Positions 58,491 through 64,000 of a stretch of 64,000 bases of DNA are shown here, in pieces. Source of the DNA: Capillidium heterosporum (lineage: Eukaryota; Entomophthoromycota; Entomophthoromycetes; Entomophthorales; Capillidiaceae). The notes under the pieces are model-generated. The model ran no database searches and was not told the DNA's origin. It saw only the letters and a program-made list of their open reading frames with translations. The position numbers and the translations under genes were made by a program. The stretch spans positions 1,550,001 through 1,614,000 of the forward strand of contig WBMQ01000010.1 of NCBI GenBank assembly GCA_016630905.1, in the 5' to 3' direction. How positions within the stretch are numbered: position 1 is the stretch's first letter; every line of letters begins with the position of its first letter.

Positions 58491-59686
58491 TTTAAAGTAT
58501 TGAGTTGTAGGTGATGTAAGGAGATATTCCTAAATCAGCTGTAGTTTCACTCCATAATCCGAATTCAAGCTATACCCGACTTGGACGACTAGTCAACATC
58601 TCTCTATCAAGATTAGAAACCCCTCCTTTTTAGCAGGAATTAAGTGATCAATTTCGTACTGACTGCCCCCAACCCTTGCATTCCTTAAAGTTAATGTTGA
58701 TCCGCTAGAGGAACCCGATGGATTTTGATACTGGTGATTAGATAAACGTTAATCACCAGTACCCAGAGAACCAGCTACTAAAGACAAGTAAGCTATATAA
58801 AGTGCACAGTGAACTTAGTAGTAGAGTAAATGATTATTAAATAAACGTCTTGAATCATTTGATACTTTCTTCTGCTATCAACATAATATACTCACTGTAA
58901 TAGTATAATTTAGAACTGAGGATTGGCATCCCTCTAAGCCAGAGAGTGGCACTGATCTGATCTGAACCAAACTAGGTTGAGCTTTAGAACTTTATTGAAC
59001 CAATGAACCTGGCTATGCTCCTTAGCCCTCTGGTTACAATTGAAGTCTTCCTACCCGCCCACCGCATCTGGATTAAGCTCAAAGCACAAGCTTCTTCCCC
59101 ATATAATCTTATTGTTAATTTCTTTAGCTTTTTGGAGTACTGGCTACTATTGCCTCTTGGCTAATCCCTACTGGTGAACGTTCTTGGTGGATTTTTCCTG
59201 ACAGGTGGCTTTGAAGTTGAAGGTTGAGTCTAAGCCAGCAAACAATTTTTGAGATGTAATTTTATAGAAAGTGCTTTGGACTTGTAATTTCAGTTGTGAA
59301 TAACAAACTTTGGGCTTTCTTTTGAGTAGATCAAAGGTACATGAATGTCATCAAATATTAGCCTTTTATAGAAATAGTTGGGATTGTGCAGCATGCTTTA
59401 AAGCTTCCAAAGTAGGAAGCAAAAAGCTGTACTAACTGACTGGTATTGCAACAAATCTGTAATGTTAGTGTTCCAAGCTTTACAACAATATCTTATAATT
59501 TTAAAGGATTAGCTGGGCCATGAATCGTCTACACTTATAAATGCAGTCTATGCAAAGGATACTGGCAAATTCAAAATTTCGGTGAAATTTCCAAGTAACG
59601 TCACAAATTCATATGTTTATGCTACGAAATCATAGTTGACTATTTTCACAAAGCTTATAAACTGTTTGCCAACCAACTTTCTTTAG
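58491..59686. other. intergenic with a 12-bp hairpin
   Basis: Upstream flank of the trypsin remnant. TACTGGTGATTA (58729-58740) is perfectly repeated in inverted order at 58750-58761, giving a 12-bp stem and 9-base loop. No gene recognised. Confidence 0.5.
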
Positions 59687-60091
59687 CTAACGCTTCAGTG
59701 CCAAGCCAACCTTGCATCCTTCCAAGAATTCTATGGAATATGGACTAGAACCCAATTTGTTTTGAAGTGGGGGACTAGTTCCGGATTTGAGAATTCTTGA
59801 CTTTTCCAAATAAGGGAAGGCTGCGTTTAAGGTTTGCAGACAAAGAATATTCTTATGTTTGGTGTTAGGGCACGTGGGAACTTGTACCAGCATCAAGGCT
59901 TAGTAAAAAGTTTGGAACTTTGAAGTGGGGGAGTTGTAGGGATGCAGATGGCAGTAGGCTTCTCCCTTAAAGTATAGTTCACTTGGTTGCTTTGTAGTGC
60001 AGGCCGAACTTAGATGCACTCTAGCAAGCTTTGAGTTGTCAAGGATTTCCATTTCGATATTAAGCTTTGTACCATTGAGATACCGATGCAA
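59687..60091 (-). pseudogene. unrecognised ORF interrupted by one in-frame TAA
   Basis: A minus-strand ATG at 60091 opens 63 codons (MHRYLNGTKLNIEMEIL, SACTTKQPSELYFKGEAYCH), reaches TAA at 59902-59900, and the same frame then continues 69 codons to 59687 (VQVPTCPNTKHKNILC, SRILKSGTSPPLQNKLG). Five cysteines and no signal peptide at this start. It may be a decayed secreted protein whose first exon is lost, or chance. No family recognised. Confidence 0.3.
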
Positions 60092-60567
60092 TGTTTATAA
60101 AAGCTATTTAGGAAATGCTTGTAATTTATATCCGTCAGCTTATCAAGTATCTAATTGCTTTGTTGCCATTTATACTACTGCATCCATCATAAAGTGCTGT
60201 TTTAGTTTACTTTCATTCTAGCTAATTTCCTAGAAACCTTTGAACCAGCTTTACCAGCACACATCTTCGCCAGTTCAACGAGCTGATTGGGTGGCTGTGG
60301 CAATCAATCCGTTTATAAGTTAGCAGGGGTGAAGTTTAGCTTCCAAACCGAAACTCAAAAGCTTAAGTTGCAAGTTTTCATCATTCGACTTGGAATTTTT
60401 AGTTTCAAACTGTAGTCAAAGTGGGTGTTTAAAGCGACAGCGGCCGCTTTTAATATTCTAAAGTACCTATTTACATACATACCAATCTTAGACAGGAGAA
60501 ATATACAACTATATATTACCAACCTAGATCAGCTTAGAATCCACTTTGCCTATTTAACCACAGCACG
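60092..60567. other. intergenic, exchanger promoter side
   Basis: No coding sequence recognised. Confidence 0.5.
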
Positions 60568-63532
60568 ATGCACATTTTTAAATTTAGGGTACGGAAGTTC
60601 AACATGGCCAACATCTTTTTCGTCATCTGTTTAGTACTACAGCTATACCAGTACCAATCGACAGTAACCCCAACTAATAGAAACTTACCGGCCCAATCTA
60701 ACCAATCTCCAGCCCTTGCTACGAGTGCCAACACAATTGAGACTCGCGACAACTCTTTGGGTGGTCAAGTTCCCGAGAAGGTAATTTTAATAGGACCTAT
60801 CAATGAATTAAAGGTTGACTAGTGCAACAAGATATGGAAACAACCCAACCCATGTCTCTACGTCCAACAGCACTGTACTGAACTCTCAGAAGGCTTCATC
60901 GATTTTTTAGATATCTACTACTGCCACCTCAACCCCTACCTCGGCCCAGCCATCGCCATCATCACTTTAGTTTCGATGTTAGGCCTTATGTTCCTATTTT
61001 TGGGGACTGTGGCTAGCGACTTCTTCTGTCCCAACTTGTCAACCATCGCCCAGTCTTTACAACTTAGTGAATCGGTAGCTGGGGTCACCTTCCTAGCTTT
61101 CGGAAATGGAAGTCCCGACCTATTTTCAACCTTTTCAGCCTTGAAGGCCGGTTCAGGAGCTTTAGCGATGGGAGAGCTCATAGGTGCTGCATGGTTCGTC
61201 ACTAGTGTAGTAGTAGGTATGATGGCTGTTGTCAAGAGTTTCCAAGTAGTCAAGCAGCTCTTTCTTCGCGATCTGTTATTTTTCACAGGAGCTGTTATCT
61301 GGATGCTAATTATTGTATGGGATCAGAAATTGACCAAAATGGAGTCGATCGGCCTAGTGTTGTACTACGTCTCCTACGTCATAACGGTGGTCTGCATGAA
61401 TTATTTTGCCGTCAAAGGTAGGCATCCCAACCAACTTGACCCTAGAGCTCGGGCCCAGCAGTACGGGGTGGATGGGCCCACTCTAGGTAATGGTTTTGGA
61501 AATGAGGTTGACGATGAGTTGGAAGGGTTGCTGATGAGTAATTTAGAACGTAAGGTTCTACCCAGAACATTGGGGCGGCAACTTTCCTTACTTTTTTCAA
61601 TAGAGTTTTGCTTTTACCATTAGTTTTGAACATTTACTAATTTTGCTTAATAGATGCCGACGGTCCCAGTGAGAACACTAGGCTAATTTCGCAGATGCGA
61701 CATGCTTCTCCCATGAGTATGAGTCCAATCTCCATCAAATCCAACGGTAGCCCGGTAGAGCGCCTGCCTCTCATCACCCCCATCACCTACTACAAGAAAC
61801 TAAGTTTCTGGACCATCGATGAGGTACATTTATATTACAAGTTAGATGTTTATTTCCATCTAAGATAACTCGCGCCTTGAACAACGGCCAAGACAATCAC
61901 ATAGCAAACCCTTTACAACGCCGTCGCACCGAATTCTTGCCAGTCTCAGCCAAGCTCTCCTCCCGTGTCCTAGGAGGTACCTTCCTCGAATCTCCTCCCA
62001 TGCGACCCGTCCGCACTTACTCTGACTCTTCGATCGTGAACCAGTCTCAAGCACCTGAAATTATCTTACCAAACTCAGGCTCGTTACCAAAACGTAAGTT
62101 TGAAATTGAAAATTTATTTATCTTGTATTTCCAGCGGAAAGTCCTAGTCGAGTCCGATTCGAGATTGAAAACCAAGCCCTTGCCCCAACACCAACACCAT
62201 CCCCATCAGTAGCTACTCCAAAGCACTTTATCCGACCCAACGCCCCCACCTTCATCACCATACCCGACGGTGATCGTCAATCCACCCTGTCGTTATCTCC
62301 TTACCAGGAGCTCGATCCGCCCCGATTCCCTACCGATTCGGAGCCATTGACCGCATCTACCGATCCCATAGCTACCCCTGCCTACCAGCGTACCGCCCTG
62401 TGGCAACTACTCTTCCCTGGCCTCTGTGACTGGAGGCAGCTGACCACCTTTGAAAAGTTCTTTAACATAGTGTCCTTACCTGCCATCCTCGTCCTAACAC
62501 TAACCGTACCTACACCAGCTTATGATGATGACTTGGTTATTAACCAGAGCCTTACTCCTGTACCCAATCCCGATCTACCTGCGATTATTATAAATTCACC
62601 TATGCTCCCCCTACCTATCCCGACTCCACCGACCTCGGCGACCTGTACAAATTCGTCAACGACGACAGCTTTACCGCTGATCTGCTGCTGAGTACCTTGC
62701 AGGCCTTTACCATCCCCATATTTTTGTTTGAGACCATACTAGGTATTTTTATTGGTTTATTTTTAGTAACATAACCTACGTTAGTCTCCAATGATTTAGC
62801 TGATCGTCAGGATATTGTCTATGCAGTTGGAGTTGGTCTTGTACTGGCGTTGGCGTTGATGGCTTTACGCATTACTACCCGTAGGTACCGTTCTACGCTA
62901 CCTCACCCTACCAAACTAGTTAAAGTCTGCTGGGGTTCGCTCAGTCTTTGTGTTGGATCTCTATGACTGCCACCGAAGTTGTCGATATCCTTAGGGTAGT
63001 TTTGAAACTATTTGGTAGTCTAATTGAATTTTTTAGGCTTTTGGAGTTATATTTAGTATCAACGAGGAAATCATCGGGTTGACTGTATTCGCTGTGGTAA
63101 GTTTTGGATGATGGGGCTATTTTTTAATTCAAGCTACTTGTGCTTATAGGGGAACAGCCTAGGCGACCTAGTAGCCAACTTCTCAGTCGCTCGTATGGGC
63201 TACCCCATGATGGCAGTGTCGGCTTGCTTTGCCGGGCCTATGTTAAGTAAGTAGTGCTTTATTACGACTCAACTAACCCTCTAGATATGATGTTGGGTCC
63301 GGGCCTAGCTGGAACTTATCTAGGTATAACGCGCGGTGAAGCTATAAGTATTCCTGTCACCCAAACCATGTTATCAGCTGGCTTTGCCGTCCTGCTGACC
63401 TTGATTGCTTATAATGTCTATTTGCATTACAACCAGTTTAGGATTGGTAGGAAGTTCGGTATGACGCTGATATTTGTGTACTTTTTGGGTATGTTGGTGA
63501 ATGTCATTTATACGATCAACCAGTTGGGATGA
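60568..63532 (+). CDS. Na+/Ca2+ exchanger family protein (NCLX/NCKX-like), two frame breaks
   Basis: About 854 residues if two missing bases are allowed. Exons 60568-60780, 60823-61549, 61654-61823, 61865-62093, 62135-62742, 62785-62995, 63037-63096, 63150-63246, 63285-63532. The start may instead be the ATG at 60604, which begins a signal-like MANIFFVICLVLQL. The cation-binding repeats are clear: alpha-1 SVAGVTFLAFGNGSPDLFSTF and alpha-2 IGLTVFAVGNSLGDLVANFS, each inside a membrane bundle, separated by a long proline/serine-rich cytosolic loop. Such proteins exchange Ca2+ for Na+ or other cations at organelle membranes. Frame changes equivalent to one lost base occur near 62530-62560 and 62920-62927; homology resumes at once after each. 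The first may hide an unrecognised intron. Confidence 0.85.
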
Positions 63533-64000
63533 GAGTTTTGTGTAAATTTCGATCTACAGGGTATTAAAATTGAAGCCCAACCTAAATTCCATACCAAATG
63601 GCGGGATTTATACCTCCAAATTCTTGTATATCTGCTACTGTTGATAAGGGGTGTAGTGCTATACTCTATTAATAACAGTTTGGCGGCTTACCAGCCATAT
63701 TTTGAATGATGGGGCACCTTGCTATCAGCCACAGTAAATATTATATGTGGCTTATCTATTTATCCAAGTATAAAGTTTGTATTTTCAGTTGTTTATTTAT
63801 ACTATTTATGTTTAAAAGTTTTGTACAAATGGTGCTTTGTATATACATTTTCAAGCTGATATAACCGTTTTGCTTTTAGATACAAGGTATAAATTGGGTC
63901 CATAGTAAACGATAGACTTTTAGTTTAAAATCGAAAGCAACTTGACAAAGATATATACAATAGTTTGTTGCGCTACTAAACTATAACTGCACTAATATAT
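63533..64000. other. intergenic to window end
   Basis: AT-rich 3' flank of the exchanger gene. No feature recognised. Confidence 0.5.

Noticed and set aside
60438..60450. GCGGCCGC octamer
   Set aside because: A single restriction-type octamer by itself carries no evidence of cloning vector or function; the flanks are normal genomic sequence.
1..64000. CRISPR arrays, bacterial operons or integrated phage
   Set aside because: No regularly spaced direct repeats were seen, and introns throughout show a eukaryotic nuclear sequence.

Overview
The window is nuclear DNA of a filamentous or early-diverging fungus. Evidence: many short GT-AG introns (about 38-75 nt, often with CTAAC/CTAAT-like branch sites), a Zn2Cys6 transcription factor, typically fungal housekeeping genes (MAF1, SEN2, SVP26-like, TOF1/Swi1, malate synthase, beta'-COP, SMC1) and AT-rich intergenic DNA full of decayed gene copies. 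An Entomophthoromycotina/Zoopagomycota-type genome (Conidiobolus-like) would fit, but no marker here proves it. The standard code works throughout.

Layout. 0-3.1 kb: a tandem pair of secreted, acidic-then-cysteine-rich genes, the first frameshifted. 3.8-7.6 kb: mitochondrial IF3 and MAF1 (six exons). 8.8-9.6 kb: a catechol O-methyltransferase-like gene with altered metal ligands. 10.08 kb: tRNA-Thr(AGT) beside an extremely AT-rich, gene-free block. 11.6-17.0 kb: SMC1 (minus) divergent from SEN2 (plus). 17.4-18.1 kb: a decayed F-box-like ORF. 18.6-21.9 kb: beta'-COP (minus, 15 exons). 23.1-28.1 kb: bestrophin-like channel, HMG-box protein, Ser/Pro-rich unknown, SVP26/TEX261-like ER-Golgi protein. 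28.7-32.4 kb: BCKDH E1-beta and malate synthase, convergent. 33.5-48.7 kb: an array of at least nine copies (seven intact, two decayed) of a small secreted six-cysteine family whose pattern resembles a two-motif beta/gamma-crystallin fold. 49-54 kb: decayed DNA and a short Zn2Cys6 gene. 54.1-57.1 kb: Timeless/Tof1. 57.2-60.1 kb: a degenerate repeat, a trypsin-like pseudogene and an unrecognised broken ORF. 60.6-63.5 kb: a nine-exon Na+/Ca2+ exchanger-like gene.

The housekeeping genes serve unrelated core functions (cohesion, tRNA splicing, Pol III control, COPI and COPII traffic, branched-chain amino acid and glyoxylate metabolism, replication-fork protection) and show no pathway clustering. 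The lineage-specific content is the secreted-protein array. Several of its paralogs carry, about 150-315 bp upstream of the ATG, a paired inverted A/T-rich site of MEF2/Rlm1 type (CTAAAAATAG, 13-nt spacer, CTATTTTTAR) plus a TATA box, which looks like a shared regulatory module.

Several conserved genes (SMC1 three times, beta'-COP, BCKDHB, COMT, the exchanger twice) carry single-base frame breaks in otherwise well-preserved exons. Consensus indels are the simplest explanation; recoding is a less likely alternative. Exon structures were worked out by hand from frame, splice signals and family knowledge; no alignment or database search was run.
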